Assembly (NCBI GenBank): GCA_913055805.1
Contig: CAJXLF010000006.1
Coordinates: 65,735-129,734, forward strand
From: an uncultured Salinisphaerales bacterium
Lineage (GTDB): Bacteria; Pseudomonadota; Gammaproteobacteria; Nevskiales; CAJXLF01
DNA length: 64,000 bases
Reading direction: 5' to 3'
A model generated the notes under the pieces. The model was not told the DNA's origin. It worked only from the letters and a program-made list of their open reading frames with translations, and made no database searches. Below are positions 53,202 to 63,147 of this stretch, piece after piece. The position numbers and the translations under genes are program-made. The stretch's first letter is position 1. Every line of letters starts with the position of its first letter.

Positions 53202-55088
53202 CTAGAAACAGATCAGAGGCGGAAGGAGACAGGGCTCTTCCGGTTCCTCGGGTTCTTCCGGCTCCTGGGTGGTACCTTCGACGACGGTGACCGTCGTCGA
53301 TGCGGAAATATCCGTAGTACTGGCAATCTCGCCATCGTCATCGGTAAAGACACGATACAGGCGGGCAGTCACGGTCACCGGCGTTGCATTGGCGGATACG
53401 CCTGTCACCTGCCCGTTACGCGGGCTCAGGTTATCCACCAGGGCCACCGAGGTATCGCTGACGGTATAGATAACCGATCGCGTCAGATCTTGGCCATTAT
53501 TGCCAGTGACCTTGAGCGCCAGCGTTTCACCTTCGCCCACCTGGTCATCGGCCGGCTCAATGGTCAACGCCGTGAGATTGCTATCGTTCACTTCCAGTAC
53601 GGCGCCACCGCCACTGTCGGAGGCGTTAATGATTTCGCCACTCACGAAATCCTGGCGCTCGGCATCGATATTCGCCTGACCGTTCTCCGCCGCAAGAAAA
53701 GCAGCCGCTATACCCTGGAAACCGGAGGAATTACTGATGGCGGCGAGCTCCTCGTCTTCCTCATCGACGGACCAGGCCACACTGCGGCGCAGATTCTGCG
53801 TGGATATGCTGTCCTCGTTGGCCAGCCCATCGTCAAAACGGCCCACGACCTGAAATGCGGCCGAGGTACCCGGAAAAATATTCTGGCTTGCAGGACTGAT
53901 CGTCAGATCCAGCAACTGGTCATCGAGCACGTTAACCGTGAAGCGCTTCTCCAGGAAGCTGCCATCGTCTTCCTGATCGAATTTGATAACCATCTCTGCA
54001 GTTGAGGAAGCCGTGCTCTCTGAAATCTGGTTGGCCAGCAGAGTGATGACATCCGAAAACAGGAACCCGGCGGCGAAACTGGTCGCATCAGGATCCGCAG
54101 GATCTTCGGCAAACAACAGAGGATCTTCTTCCTCGGTCAGGGCGATCAGGTGCTCGCGCAGGATATGGCCGGTGAGATTCTGGGCAAAATAGGCGCTTTC
54201 GTCCCCCTCCTGCTCATGAATACCGAATACACGCAAACCTTCCTGCGTAACCTGCTGTACTTCCAGAGGATCGGGATCAATACCGAAGTTCTCGGACCGC
54301 ACCTGCAGACGATGAATGGTCTTGTCGTTGACGCGAACCTTGTGACGCAGGGTTACATCCTCACAGCCGGCCAGCCGCAGATCCCCCACGATCTCGATAA
54401 AATCACTGTCGCTGCTACCGCCCTGGGTGAAACGCAGCAGGCTTGAATCCTCATCGAATGCCGCTTCGGCGGCGCCATTGTTCTCGACACTCAGGTCAAG
54501 CAACTGTGTGGCCGCAACGGTCTGGCGTCCGTCAAGAATACCCAACGCGGTAAAGAGTTCCGATGTTCCCTGAGCCACTTCCTGCACAGGCGGGCTGATT
54601 TCAAAGTGACTGTCCAGAATGGTCACTTCCACTGTAGCTTCCAGGGACAGAAAACGCGCGGTAATGGTGGCGCTGTCGCCTGGCTGACCCCTTGGGATCA
54701 GCACGCCCTTGGAATACACCGCGCCGTCCAGATTCTCCAGGTCGCCGTTACTGACCTGTATGACATCCGTATCACTCGAAGTCCAGGTCGCCCGGCTGGT
54801 CGCGTTCTCCCGTTCACCATTGGTAAAAGTGCCAATCAGAACCAGTGACACCGGGAAACAGCGAAACACGCTGGCCGTGCTTGCTGACCGGCTGACCACA
54901 TCCAGATCGATGCTGACGTCCGCCGATCCCAGAGCAGAAAGGTCATTGACCGTGAGGAATTCCATGCGGTTACCATCACCCACATCGGAACCGCAGGCCG
55001 CTATGACAGCCACGAGCAAGGCCGTTGCCGCTGAAAGCGTGAATCTGGTCAGTGACCGGAAGAATTTCGGACGCGAAATCTGATACAT
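53202..55088 (-). CDS. Large lipoprotein with Ig-like (Big2-type) repeats
   Basis: This 628-residue protein has lipobox VIAAC (Cys32). It contains several 90-residue beta-rich segments of the bacterial Ig-like type, with phrases such as TWTSSDTDVIQVSNGDL, VSDTSVALVDNLSPRNGQV and VTARFLSLEATVEVTIL. The C-terminus has EPEEPEEPEEP and then a short Cys-containing end (CLLPPLICF). It is probably a surface or periplasm-facing adhesin-like or structural protein. Exact function is unknown. It is flanked by nadA and aspS and appears to be transcribed alone. Confidence 0.75.
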   Translation of the reverse strand: MYQISRPKFFRSLTRFTLSAATALLVAVIAACGSDVGDGNRMEFLTVNDLSALGSADVSIDLDVVSRSASTASVFRCFPVSLVLIGTFTNGERENATSRATWTSSDTDVIQVSNGDLENLDGAVYSKGVLIPRGQPGDSATITARFLSLEATVEVTILDSHFEISPPVQEVAQGTSELFTALGILDGRQTVAATQLLDLSVENNGAAEAAFDEDSSLLRFTQGGSSDSDFIEIVGDLRLAGCEDVTLRHKVRVNDKTIHRLQVRSENFGIDPDPLEVQQVTQEGLRVFGIHEQEGDESAYFAQNLTGHILREHLIALTEEEDPLLFAEDPADPDATSFAAGFLFSDVITLLANQISESTASSTAEMVIKFDQEDDGSFLEKRFTVNVLDDQLLDLTISPASQNIFPGTSAAFQVVGRFDDGLANEDSISTQNLRRSVAWSVDEEDEELAAISNSSGFQGIAAAFLAAENGQANIDAERQDFVSGEIINASDSGGGAVLEVNDSNLTALTIEPADDQVGEGETLALKVTGNNGQDLTRSVIYTVSDTSVALVDNLSPRNGQVTGVSANATPVTVTARLYRVFTDDDGEIASTTDISASTTVTVVEGTTQEPEEPEEPEEPCLLPPLICF

Positions 55089-55168
55089 AACACCTTGCCA
55101 ATTAGTTACGGTTTGAGCCTGGCAGGAGGCTGGAGCTTACCACAGCTCCAAGCATGCTCCGCCGGGCG

Positions 55169-56956
55169 CTAACCCTGCGATTCCTTTTCCTGTGTCTGGC
55201 GCAAACGCAATCCCAGTTCACGCAACTGCCGGGCATCCACGGCGCCTGGCGCCTCGGTCAACGGACAGCTGGCGCTTTGCGTCTTGGGGAACGCAATCAC
55301 ATCCCGGATGCTGGACGAACCGGACATCAGCATCACCAGTCGATCCAGACCAAAGGCCAGCCCACCATGTGGAGGGCAGCCATATTTCAGCGCATCGAGC
55401 AGGAAGCCGAACTTCTCACGAGCCTCTTCCTCACCAATGCCAAGCACCTGGAATATGGTCGACTGCATGGCCGTATCGTGAATACGCACCGAGCCTCCGC
55501 CCAGTTCGGTGCCGTTAAGCACCAGATCATAGGCACGCGACAACTGCGCACCGGGATCGGCCTTCACCTCAGCCGGATCACGCGTTTTAGGCGCAGTAAA
55601 CGGATGATGCAGAGCCTGCCACCTGTTTTCCTGCTCGTCCCATTCAAACATGGGGAAATCCACCACCCACAAGGGCTTCCATGCGGATTCCACCAGTCCC
55701 AGATCCTGCCCCAACCGCACGCGCAGAGCACCCAGGGCCTCATTGACTACCTTGGCCTTGTCCGCTCCGAAGAACAGGATATCGCCATCCGCAGCAGCGC
55801 TGCGTTCACAGATCCCCTGAATCGCTTCATCGCTGAGGAACTTCAGGATGGGAGACTGTAGACCCTCACGGCCGGCCGCAAGTTCATTCACCTTGATATA
55901 AGCAAGTCCCTTGGCGCCGAACTGGGCTACATAAGCTGTGTAGTCATCGATTTCCTTACGGCTCAACTGACCACCGCCCGGCGCACGCAGTACCGCTACC
56001 CGGCCGTCGTCGTCGCGCGCCGGTCCGGAGAACACCTTGAATTCGGCGTCTGCCACCAGGTCGGCCACTTCAACCAGCTCCAGGGAAATACGCAGATCCG
56101 GCCGGTCCGAACCAAAACGCTGCATGGCTTCAGCCCAGGTCATGCGCGGGAAAGGTTGTGGCAGATGGACATCCAGCACCTGGGCAAAACATTCACGAAT
56201 CATGCGCTCATTTAACTGCATGATCTCCTCTTCGCCCATGAACGAAGTTTCGATATCCAGCTGCGTAAATTCCGGCTGACGGTCAGCACGCAGGTCTTCG
56301 TCACGGAAACAACGGGCAATCTGATAGTAACGGTCGAAACCGGACATCATCAGCAACTGCTTGAACAACTGCGGTGACTGGGGCAGCGCGTAGAACTGGC
56401 CGTTATGCACACGGCTGGGCACCAGGTAGTCACGGGCGCCTTCCGGTGTCGCCTTGGTCAACACCGGCGTTTCCATATCCAGGAAACCTTCCCCGTCCAG
56501 GAAGCGGCGCAAATTGCGGCTCACTTCTGCACGCAGGCGCAGCTTGGCCTGCATGGCGGGTTTACGCAGGTCGATGTAACGGTAACGCAGACGCAGTTCT
56601 TCGCCGGTCTCGTCTTCATCCAGCTGAATCGGCGGTGTTTCCGCACGATTCAGCACTTCGAGCTCCAGCGCATAGACCTCAATCTGGCCGGTCGGCAGCT
56701 TGTCGTTTTCAGTACCGGCAGGACGGCGCCGCACACGACCCTTCACACGAATAACAAATTCGCTGCGCAGGCGCTCGGCCTCGGCAAACATATCGGGTTC
56801 ATCGGGATCAAACACCACCTGCAGCAGACCTTCGCGGTCGCGCAGATCGATAAAAATCACACCGCCATGGTCACGGCGGCGGTGCACCCAGCCAACCACT
56901 GAAACATGTTCATCCAGCAGGTTTTCAGTTACCTGCCCGCAATAATGAGTTCGCAT
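55169..56956 (-). CDS. aspS: Aspartyl-tRNA synthetase
   Basis: This 595-residue class IIb enzyme has the N-terminal OB anticodon domain ([20 protein letters not shown]), class II motifs ([39 protein letters not shown]), the bacterial insertion domain (about 290-410) and motif 3 ([16 protein letters not shown]). It ends the fmdB-DUF502-aspS run. Confidence 0.97.
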   Translation of the reverse strand: MRTHYCGQVTENLLDEHVSVVGWVHRRRDHGGVIFIDLRDREGLLQVVFDPDEPDMFAEAERLRSEFVIRVKGRVRRRPAGTENDKLPTGQIEVYALELEVLNRAETPPIQLDEDETGEELRLRYRYIDLRKPAMQAKLRLRAEVSRNLRRFLDGEGFLDMETPVLTKATPEGARDYLVPSRVHNGQFYALPQSPQLFKQLLMMSGFDRYYQIARCFRDEDLRADRQPEFTQLDIETSFMGEEEIMQLNERMIRECFAQVLDVHLPQPFPRMTWAEAMQRFGSDRPDLRISLELVEVADLVADAEFKVFSGPARDDDGRVAVLRAPGGGQLSRKEIDDYTAYVAQFGAKGLAYIKVNELAAGREGLQSPILKFLSDEAIQGICERSAAADGDILFFGADKAKVVNEALGALRVRLGQDLGLVESAWKPLWVVDFPMFEWDEQENRWQALHHPFTAPKTRDPAEVKADPGAQLSRAYDLVLNGTELGGGSVRIHDTAMQSTIFQVLGIGEEEAREKFGFLLDALKYGCPPHGGLAFGLDRLVMLMSGSSSIRDVIAFPKTQSASCPLTEAPGAVDARQLRELGLRLRQTQEKESQG

Positions 56957-57051
56957 AGTGTTCTTTCGACTTTATACAGACGATGGTCAAAACGGTCATT
57001 CGCCCGGCAAGGGCGTCAGGAAGCGCGCAATCTTAGCGCAATCCGGCCGTC

Positions 57052-57717
57052 CTATTCAGCTTTTTGCTCAGATTTTCCGGCGGTAGCCGCCTGGATTTCG
57101 GGCGATTCGGGGGTGACCACCCCGAGCGAGATGATCATACGCAGCGCCTGCTCCACAGTCATATCAAGCGCGATCGCATCCGTCCTGGGCACCATGACAA
57201 TAAAACCGGAGGTCGGATTAGGCGTGGTGGGCACGAATACTGTCACTACTTCCTGTCCGGTCTTGCGCTGCACCTCGCCCGCAGGTTCACCTGTCTGAAA
57301 GGCCAGGGTCCAGAGTCCTTTTCTCGGGTATTCAATCAGCAGTACCTTGCGAAAAGAATTGCCCGAGCCGGTCAACACCGTATCCGCCAGGCTCTTCATT
57401 CCTCCGTACACCGAGCGCACCAGCGGTACCCGCTGCACCAGCTGGTCCAGCAGGGCCAGCAACTTCTCGCCGAAGTAATTGGCTGCCAGGAAGCCGGTCA
57501 GCAAAACGATGGCGAATGTCAGCAATACGCCCAGGCCCGGAATATTAAAACCCAGTAATGTTTCCGGGCGATAAGCAGGCGGCAGCAGCAAAAGGCTGCG
57601 ATCCATCAGGTCAATCAGGAACAGGACAACCAGAATGGTTGCGCCCAGTGGCAGCCATACTGCCAGACCGGCGATCAGCCAGCGCCGCATCAGCGGCCAG
57701 AGAGCGGCTTTAGTCAT
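57052..57717 (-). CDS. DUF502 family membrane protein
   Basis: This 221-residue protein has two N-terminal membrane helices (LIAGLAVWLPLGATILVVLF and LGVLLTFAIVLLTGFLA). It then has the DUF502 blocks LVQRVPLVRSVYGGMKSLAD and FVPTTPNPTSGFIVMVPR, and an Ala/Glu-rich tail. Function is unknown. It begins two bases after fmdB and precedes aspS, a conserved arrangement. Confidence 0.9.
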   Translation of the reverse strand: MTKAALWPLMRRWLIAGLAVWLPLGATILVVLFLIDLMDRSLLLLPPAYRPETLLGFNIPGLGVLLTFAIVLLTGFLAANYFGEKLLALLDQLVQRVPLVRSVYGGMKSLADTVLTGSGNSFRKVLLIEYPRKGLWTLAFQTGEPAGEVQRKTGQEVVTVFVPTTPNPTSGFIVMVPRTDAIALDMTVEQALRMIISLGVVTPESPEIQAATAGKSEQKAE

Positions 57718-57719
57718 TC

Positions 57720-58022
57720 TCAGGCAGCTTCGCTACCGGCTTTTGGCGTCGTTTTCTCGGCCGTCTTGGCGCTACCAGTGTCTGCGGCAGCGCTCTTTTC
57801 CGTCCCTTTCTTGCTGTCGGAAGCCAGATTGCGTTTTCCATCAGACTTGAAATCGGTTTCATACCAGCCGCCACCCTTCAGGCGGAAACCGGCTGCCGAG
57901 ATTTTCTTGACCAGTTCCGGCTGACCACAGGCCGGGCAATCCTTCAGCGGCACATCGCTGATTTTCTGCAGCTTTTCCAGTTCTACGCCACAGGACTGGC
58001 AAACGTACTCATAGATGGGCAT
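57720..58022 (-). CDS. FmdB-family zinc-ribbon protein
   Basis: This 100-residue protein has a zinc ribbon with Cys8, Cys11, Cys29 and Cys32 (MPIYEYVCQSCG, DCPACG) and a Lys/Ala/Ser-rich low-complexity tail. The family was named for a regulator of formamidase, but its general role is unknown. It opens the operon with DUF502 and aspS. Confidence 0.92.
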   Translation of the reverse strand: MPIYEYVCQSCGVELEKLQKISDVPLKDCPACGQPELVKKISAAGFRLKGGGWYETDFKSDGKRNLASDSKKGTEKSAAADTGSAKTAEKTTPKAGSEAA

Positions 58023-58124
58023 GCCACTACCTCACCGTTGTGGAGACTAGATAAATGGGGGTGCAGTTTAGCCGAAACAAGGGGTTAACGCGCTTTTTAC
58101 ATACCGCCAGAGGCGTGCTAGAAG

Positions 58125-59168
58125 ATGGGCATGAACGACGCCACCGTACCGTTTATCACCCTGCCAAACTGGATCAAGGCGGCGGGTTATTGCGGCTTCA
58201 ACATCAACCCGATTTTCAGTCGCTATGGCGTGGAAGCGGACCTGCTGCACCTGGAAGACGCGCGCATTCATGTATCCACGCTGAACCAGTTAATGGCGGC
58301 TTGCGTGGACGCCGCCAATACAACCGGACGCGGTCACCATTTTCCCTTCATTCTCGGAGAAACCTTCACCTTCGAATATCTGCCCGAGATGGAGACCTAC
58401 ATCAATACCAGTAGCAGCCTGCGCGATGCCGCCAAAGTCCTGACCTGGGTACACGAACTCATCAGCCCCTTTGTCGACATTCAGCTGGAGGAAGATGCGC
58501 GTTCGGCCCGCATGGTGCTGGTTTATCCCCCTATCGGCGGCCTCAATGACGGCAGCATGGCCAACCTGCCCTATACCAGCGAGTCGTTCTTCGCCACGCT
58601 GCTCAAATTCACCCGCATGCTGGTGGGTCAGAATACGGCTATCCGCCTGCTGCGCTTCCGCCATCCGCCCCCGTCCTACGCACATCTCTACGAGGAGTTT
58701 TTCCAGGTACCCGTGGCATTCAATCAGGAGCGGGATGTCATGGAACTGGATCAGGAACTGCTCGACCGCCCTTTGCTTGGCGCCTATCCCGATCTGCATC
58801 AGCAAGCTGAATTACTGGTCCAGCAACGGCTGGCGAGGCAGCCGTTGTGGCACGGTACTGCCGCCCAGTTGCACCGCCTGTATCAGACGAACGACGCCTT
58901 GCTTGCGCAGACCCTGGAACACATCGCGGACCGTCTGAACATGCATCCACGCACTCTGCAGCGGCACCTCAGCCAGGAAGGCACCAGCTTCGGAGAATTA
59001 CAGACCGAAGCGCGATTGCGAGCCGCGGTCGATGCCCTGCAGCACCGACGTGAAAACCTGGAATCGCTCAGTGAGCGCCTGGGATTCTCCGACCGGCGCA
59101 GCTTTACACGCGCATTCAAGCGCTGGACCGGTGTTTCACCCAGTCAGTACCGGCACAGTCTGCGTTGA
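58125..59168 (+). CDS. AraC-family transcriptional regulator
   Basis: This 347-residue protein has an N-terminal ligand domain of the arabinose-binding-like type found in regulators of lipid and alkane genes. The C-terminal AraC domain has two helix-turn-helices (ADRLNMHPRTLQRHLSQEGT; LSERLGFSDRRSFTRAFKRW). It lies 132 bases before the di-iron-type gene and SDR, its likely targets. ATG 58131 is an alternative start. Confidence 0.92.
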   Translation: MGMNDATVPFITLPNWIKAAGYCGFNINPIFSRYGVEADLLHLEDARIHVSTLNQLMAACVDAANTTGRGHHFPFILGETFTFEYLPEMETYINTSSSLRDAAKVLTWVHELISPFVDIQLEEDARSARMVLVYPPIGGLNDGSMANLPYTSESFFATLLKFTRMLVGQNTAIRLLRFRHPPPSYAHLYEEFFQVPVAFNQERDVMELDQELLDRPLLGAYPDLHQQAELLVQQRLARQPLWHGTAAQLHRLYQTNDALLAQTLEHIADRLNMHPRTLQRHLSQEGTSFGELQTEARLRAAVDALQHRRENLESLSERLGFSDRRSFTRAFKRWTGVSPSQYRHSLR

Positions 59169-59300
59169 TCTGCCTGAAACAGCGAAACAGCCATACAACA
59201 TAGTCGCAGATAGTTCCTTTTTGGTCGTTAGGGGTCATAGTGCGACAGCATCGGCTTGCCTACTCTGCTATACAACATTTAAAGAAGTGCAGGAGGCGAC

Positions 59301-60179
59301 ATGTCAGAACCAGAACGGGCGGCAACACCCGAGAATCACCAGATAGTGCCGCGCAAGGATCTGGACTTTCAGTTCGACCAGGTGCCGAAATACTGGTTTG
59401 GAGGCGATCCCTTCAAGACCCGCTTCTTTGACGCCATGTCCATGCTGTTCCCCGAAGGTGAAAAATTCTTTATTGAATGCGTGCGCGATTATCGTGACCA
59501 GGTCTCTGATCCGGTCATGCAGGAACATATTCGCGACTTCATTTTCCAGGAAGGCCAGCACGGCATGGTGCACACCCGCTTCAATGACCGCCTCAAAAAG
59601 CAGGGTATTGAAGTGGATGCCATTACCCAGAAGAACAAGGAAATCCTGGCCGCTTACCGGCGTCGCACGCCGAAATGGTTCACGCTGTCACTGACGACGG
59701 GTGGCGAACACATGACCGCGATCATGGCGCATAACTTCCTGCACCGGCCGGAAATTTTCGCCGAGGCTGATCATCGCATGCGCGCCATGTACTACTGGCA
59801 CGCCATTGAGGAAATCGAGCATAAGGCCGTGGCTTTTGACGTACTGCAGAAGATCGCGGGCGCCAATTACTTCCAGCGCATTGCAGGCCTGCTGTGGGAA
59901 ACCTTCCTCTTCCCGTTCCATGTCTTTCTGGTCATGCGGCATATGTTGCAAGTGGACGGCCAGTCAAGCTGGAAAACCTGGATCAAGGGTTTCTGGTGGC
60001 TGTACGGACCGGGCGGGCTTTACATGAAACTGCTGCCGCACTATCTCACCTTCTACCTTCCCGGCTTTCATCCCTGGCGCTTTGGCCGCATGGACGCCAT
60101 GCGACACTGGCTCGACGTCTATGACAAGGATGGCGATCCTATAGCTGCAGGTGATACCGTCGCACGGACATTTTCCTGA
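59301..60179 (+). CDS. PF10118-type 'metal-dependent hydrolase' with a ferritin-like di-iron signature
   Basis: This 292-residue, mostly helical protein belongs to the group annotated as predicted metal-dependent hydrolase. The residue pattern Glu59, Glu84-x-x-His87 (EGQH), Glu136 and Glu171-x-x-His174 (EIEH) is the classical di-iron carboxylate arrangement of ferritin-like oxidases and desaturases. An oxygenase role is thus possible. Further hydrophobic stretches lie near 190-235. AGGAGG precedes ATG 59301. It is followed by an SDR after 22 bases and preceded by an AraC regulator. Confidence 0.8.
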   Translation: MSEPERAATPENHQIVPRKDLDFQFDQVPKYWFGGDPFKTRFFDAMSMLFPEGEKFFIECVRDYRDQVSDPVMQEHIRDFIFQEGQHGMVHTRFNDRLKKQGIEVDAITQKNKEILAAYRRRTPKWFTLSLTTGGEHMTAIMAHNFLHRPEIFAEADHRMRAMYYWHAIEEIEHKAVAFDVLQKIAGANYFQRIAGLLWETFLFPFHVFLVMRHMLQVDGQSSWKTWIKGFWWLYGPGGLYMKLLPHYLTFYLPGFHPWRFGRMDAMRHWLDVYDKDGDPIAAGDTVARTFS

Positions 60180-60201
60180 CCGCATTCAAACAGGGGGAGA
60201 G

Positions 60202-61059
60202 ATGAAGAATTTCAGAGACAAGGTCATTGTCATCACTGGCGCGGGTTCCGGCATCGGCCGTGCGTTGGCGCAGAACTTTGCCGGCCAGGGCGCCAGACTG
60301 GCACTTTCCGACGTCAATCAGGCCAATGTGGAAGAAACCGCCCGCCTCTGCGGAAATGAGGCCTTGACCGACACACTGGACGTTTCAGACCGCGAAGCCG
60401 TTTACGCCTATGCCGATAAAGTGCACAAGCATTTCGGCGCTGTACATATTGTCATCAACAATGCCGGCGTAACGGTGTCCGATACCGTCGCCGACACTCG
60501 CTATGAAGACTTTGAGTGGCTCATGGGGATCAACTTCTGGGGCGTAGTCTACGGCACCAAGGCTTTCCTGCCCTACCTGCAGCAGGCCGACGAGGCCCAC
60601 GTGGTCAACATCTCCAGCATCTTCGGCATCATCGCCTTCCCCAATCAGGCAGCCTATAACGCCAGCAAGTTCGCAGTGCGCGGTTTTACCGAAGCCTTGC
60701 GCCATGAAATGGAAGGCAGCAGCGTCCTGCCTATCTGCGTACATCCGGGCGGCATCAAGACCAACATTGCCCGCAATGCCCGCTTTTACAAGGATTTTGA
60801 CGGCAACACCAACCACGACCAGACAGCCGCCGATTTCGAGCAGATCGCCAAGACCACGCCCGAACAGGCTGCCGAAACCATCATCAAGGGAATCCGCAAC
60901 AACAATCCGCGGGTGCTGATCGGTGGTGATGCCTGGCTACTGGATCGCATCCAGCGCAATGCGCCGGTGCGTTACTGGAGCATGGTCAAGGTCATGCTGG
61001 CGAAAATGCGCCCCAGGCATTCGGCGGAAAACCAGCGCAAGGCCGGCGCCAGCAATTAA
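60202..61059 (+). CDS. Short-chain dehydrogenase/reductase
   Basis: This 285-residue classical SDR has the NAD(P) motif TGAGSGIG near residue 11, NNAG, and the catalytic Ser with YNASK (SSIFGIIAFPNQAAYNASKF). The substrate is unknown. GGGGGAGAG precedes ATG 60202. It forms an operon with the di-iron-type gene, so it may oxidise or reduce that enzyme's product. Confidence 0.93.
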   Translation: MKNFRDKVIVITGAGSGIGRALAQNFAGQGARLALSDVNQANVEETARLCGNEALTDTLDVSDREAVYAYADKVHKHFGAVHIVINNAGVTVSDTVADTRYEDFEWLMGINFWGVVYGTKAFLPYLQQADEAHVVNISSIFGIIAFPNQAAYNASKFAVRGFTEALRHEMEGSSVLPICVHPGGIKTNIARNARFYKDFDGNTNHDQTAADFEQIAKTTPEQAAETIIKGIRNNNPRVLIGGDAWLLDRIQRNAPVRYWSMVKVMLAKMRPRHSAENQRKAGASN

Positions 61060-61063
61060 GTAA

Positions 61064-61825
61064 TCAGGCGGCGTAAGTCTGGTTGAGATAGTCCAGAATC
61101 TGATCGGATTCGAACATTTCCGTACCGGTGTTCGGGTCAACAAGATAGGGCACTTGCACCCTGCCCGCCCTTTCCAGCAAGGCCAGGCGATTCCGGCCTT
61201 TCACCGGCAAATCCGGAAACAGCCGCGCCCGCACCCAGGGTGGCCCCAGATCCTGCGCCATCGCCTTGCCCGTATTGTGCAGCAGGTACGGTATCTCCAG
61301 TTCGCTGAGCCGTTCTCGCACGCGTCTTGAATACGGGCTGGACTCGAAGCTGAAAAGCTCCAGAGGTTTCTCCGCTGCCCTGGAGGCGTGCGCCCTGGTG
61401 CCCGCGGCCGCACGCACGGCGCTGGTCAAGCCGGAAGTTGTCACCTCCAGCGAACGTATGGCCCGTGTCGGCGCCTTGCGCCCGCCATAGGTTTCATACA
61501 GATAATCGATAATATCGGCCGACTCATACATGGCCATGCCCGTGTTGGGGTCAACCAGATAGGGAAACAGTGCCTTTCCACCCATCTCCACGACTCCGGG
61601 ACGAAAGCGCTTACCCCTGGCAGGACAGGGATAGATCATCGCATCCAGGTCCAGTTCGGTCAGTGCTTCCCGGACCAGACGGCAAAACGGACAGCCTTCG
61701 AATTCATATAATTCCAGTACCTGCTCAGGCTGCCTGGCCGCGGGCCTGGCATTGGTACCGCGCCAGTATCTTGCTGTAGAGGCCAGCACCGACCCACCCA
61801 CATCCAGCGAACTTCTGATACCCAT
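61064..61825 (-). CDS. Tandem glutathione S-transferase N-terminal (thioredoxin-fold) protein
   Basis: This 253-residue protein has two related thioredoxin-like halves. The first has Cys45-Pro-Phe-Cys48 and ends with LFPYLVDPNTGMAMYESADI. The second has Ser163-Pro-Tyr-Ser166 in place of the cysteines and ends with PYLVDPNTGTEMFESDQIL. So one half could be redox-active and the other only binding. It converges with the SDR (five-base gap) and is divergent from the cytochrome gene. GGGAG precedes ATG 61825. Confidence 0.85.
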   Translation of the reverse strand: MGIRSSLDVGGSVLASTARYWRGTNARPAARQPEQVLELYEFEGCPFCRLVREALTELDLDAMIYPCPARGKRFRPGVVEMGGKALFPYLVDPNTGMAMYESADIIDYLYETYGGRKAPTRAIRSLEVTTSGLTSAVRAAAGTRAHASRAAEKPLELFSFESSPYSRRVRERLSELEIPYLLHNTGKAMAQDLGPPWVRARLFPDLPVKGRNRLALLERAGRVQVPYLVDPNTGTEMFESDQILDYLNQTYAA

Positions 61826-61969
61826 AAAACTCCCATTAAACAGATTGACGGTCCGATTCCCCGGCTGGCATCAACTGCACATACGAAACATATGCAGAAA
61901 TCATTTGCCTGCCCCGGGACCGCCGATTACTCTTGCGTCTCCCGACGCATGCACATCAGGAGATTATTA

Positions 61970-63100
61970 ATGCGGCCGCCAGCAGCCCTGCCAACTGGAA
62001 ACGCGATAACGCGCCAAGCGAGCGCCCTGCTGCTGGGTCTGACATGCATGTTAATGGCTGCCTGTGATTCCGGCCAGCCGGTCGGCAGTAATGAAAGCGA
62101 CGGCCTGGCTATACCGAACCCGGCCAACAAAGAAGCAGACCCACGCCGTATCAGACTGAGCAAGCAGTCAGCCCAGCTCTTCGCCCCCCTGCCGCAGAGG
62201 GAGGTCGCTGAGAATCAGGCACGCGTCGACCTGGGACGCATGCTGTTTTTCGACCCGCGACTGTCCAAGGCAGGTGATATTTCATGTAACAGCTGCCATC
62301 AACTGACCAATTACGGCGTCGATAATCAGCCCACTTCAGCGGGCCATGAGGACCGGCGTGGCACACGCAACTCGCCCACCGTATACAACGCCGCCTTGCA
62401 CGAGAGCCAGTTCTGGGACGGGCGCGCCTCCAGTCTGATCGAGCAAATCAGAATCCAGGTATTAAATCCGGCAGAGATGGCCATGCCATCCGAGGGCTTC
62501 GTGGTTGCGGTGCTTGCCACCATTCCCGGTTACGTCGAGAAGTTCCAGGCCGCCTTCCCTCAAGGCGATCCGGCCCTGAGTTTCGAGAACATGGCGGCTG
62601 CCATTGCCAGTTTCGAGCAAGGCCTGCTCACGCCCGATCGTTTCGATGCTTTCATGAAAGGCGAGCTAAACGCCCTGAGCGACCCGGAGCTCAATGGCCT
62701 GGAAACATTCATCGAGATTGGCTGCGCCAGTTGCCACAGCGGCCCGGCACTCGGCGGTAACATGTTCCGCAAAATGGGGCTGGTCGAACCCTATCCCTCC
62801 GAAGATCAGGGTCGTTTCGCGATCACCGGCAATGATGACGACCGCCACGTCTTTAAGGTGCCCGGCCTGAGAAACGTCGCCAAGACGGCCCCCTATCTGC
62901 ATGATGGCAGTGTGACGCGCCTGGTGGACAGCGTGCACCTCATGGCCAGACACCAGCTTGGTCTCGAACTGAGTGATGCAGACGCCGCCTCGATCTCCAT
63001 GTTCCTGGAAAGCCTCACCGGCACTCCGGATGCGGACTACATAGCCGCACCAGACTTGCCTGCGGGAAATGAACCTATGCGCGCGCCCGACGCCAGCTGA
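61970..63100 (+). CDS. Di-heme cytochrome c peroxidase/MauG-family lipoprotein
   Basis: This 376-residue protein has two heme c sites, CNSCH (106-110) and CASCH (252-256), in the CcpA/MauG layout. Conserved blocks are RVDLGRMLFFDPRLSK, NSPTVYNAALH, FWDGRASSL and KVPGLRNVAKTAPYLHDGSV. The signal peptide ends LMAAC with the acylated Cys at 32 and Asp at +2, which in enterics keeps lipoproteins in the inner membrane. AGGAG favours ATG 61970 over earlier in-frame starts. It probably reduces hydrogen peroxide in the periplasm. Confidence 0.9.
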   Translation: MRPPAALPTGNAITRQASALLLGLTCMLMAACDSGQPVGSNESDGLAIPNPANKEADPRRIRLSKQSAQLFAPLPQREVAENQARVDLGRMLFFDPRLSKAGDISCNSCHQLTNYGVDNQPTSAGHEDRRGTRNSPTVYNAALHESQFWDGRASSLIEQIRIQVLNPAEMAMPSEGFVVAVLATIPGYVEKFQAAFPQGDPALSFENMAAAIASFEQGLLTPDRFDAFMKGELNALSDPELNGLETFIEIGCASCHSGPALGGNMFRKMGLVEPYPSEDQGRFAITGNDDDRHVFKVPGLRNVAKTAPYLHDGSVTRLVDSVHLMARHQLGLELSDADAASISMFLESLTGTPDADYIAAPDLPAGNEPMRAPDAS

Positions 63101-63147
63101 CCACAGGACAGGCATTACCTGCCAGCAGCCTGTTCTATGCTTGACGC

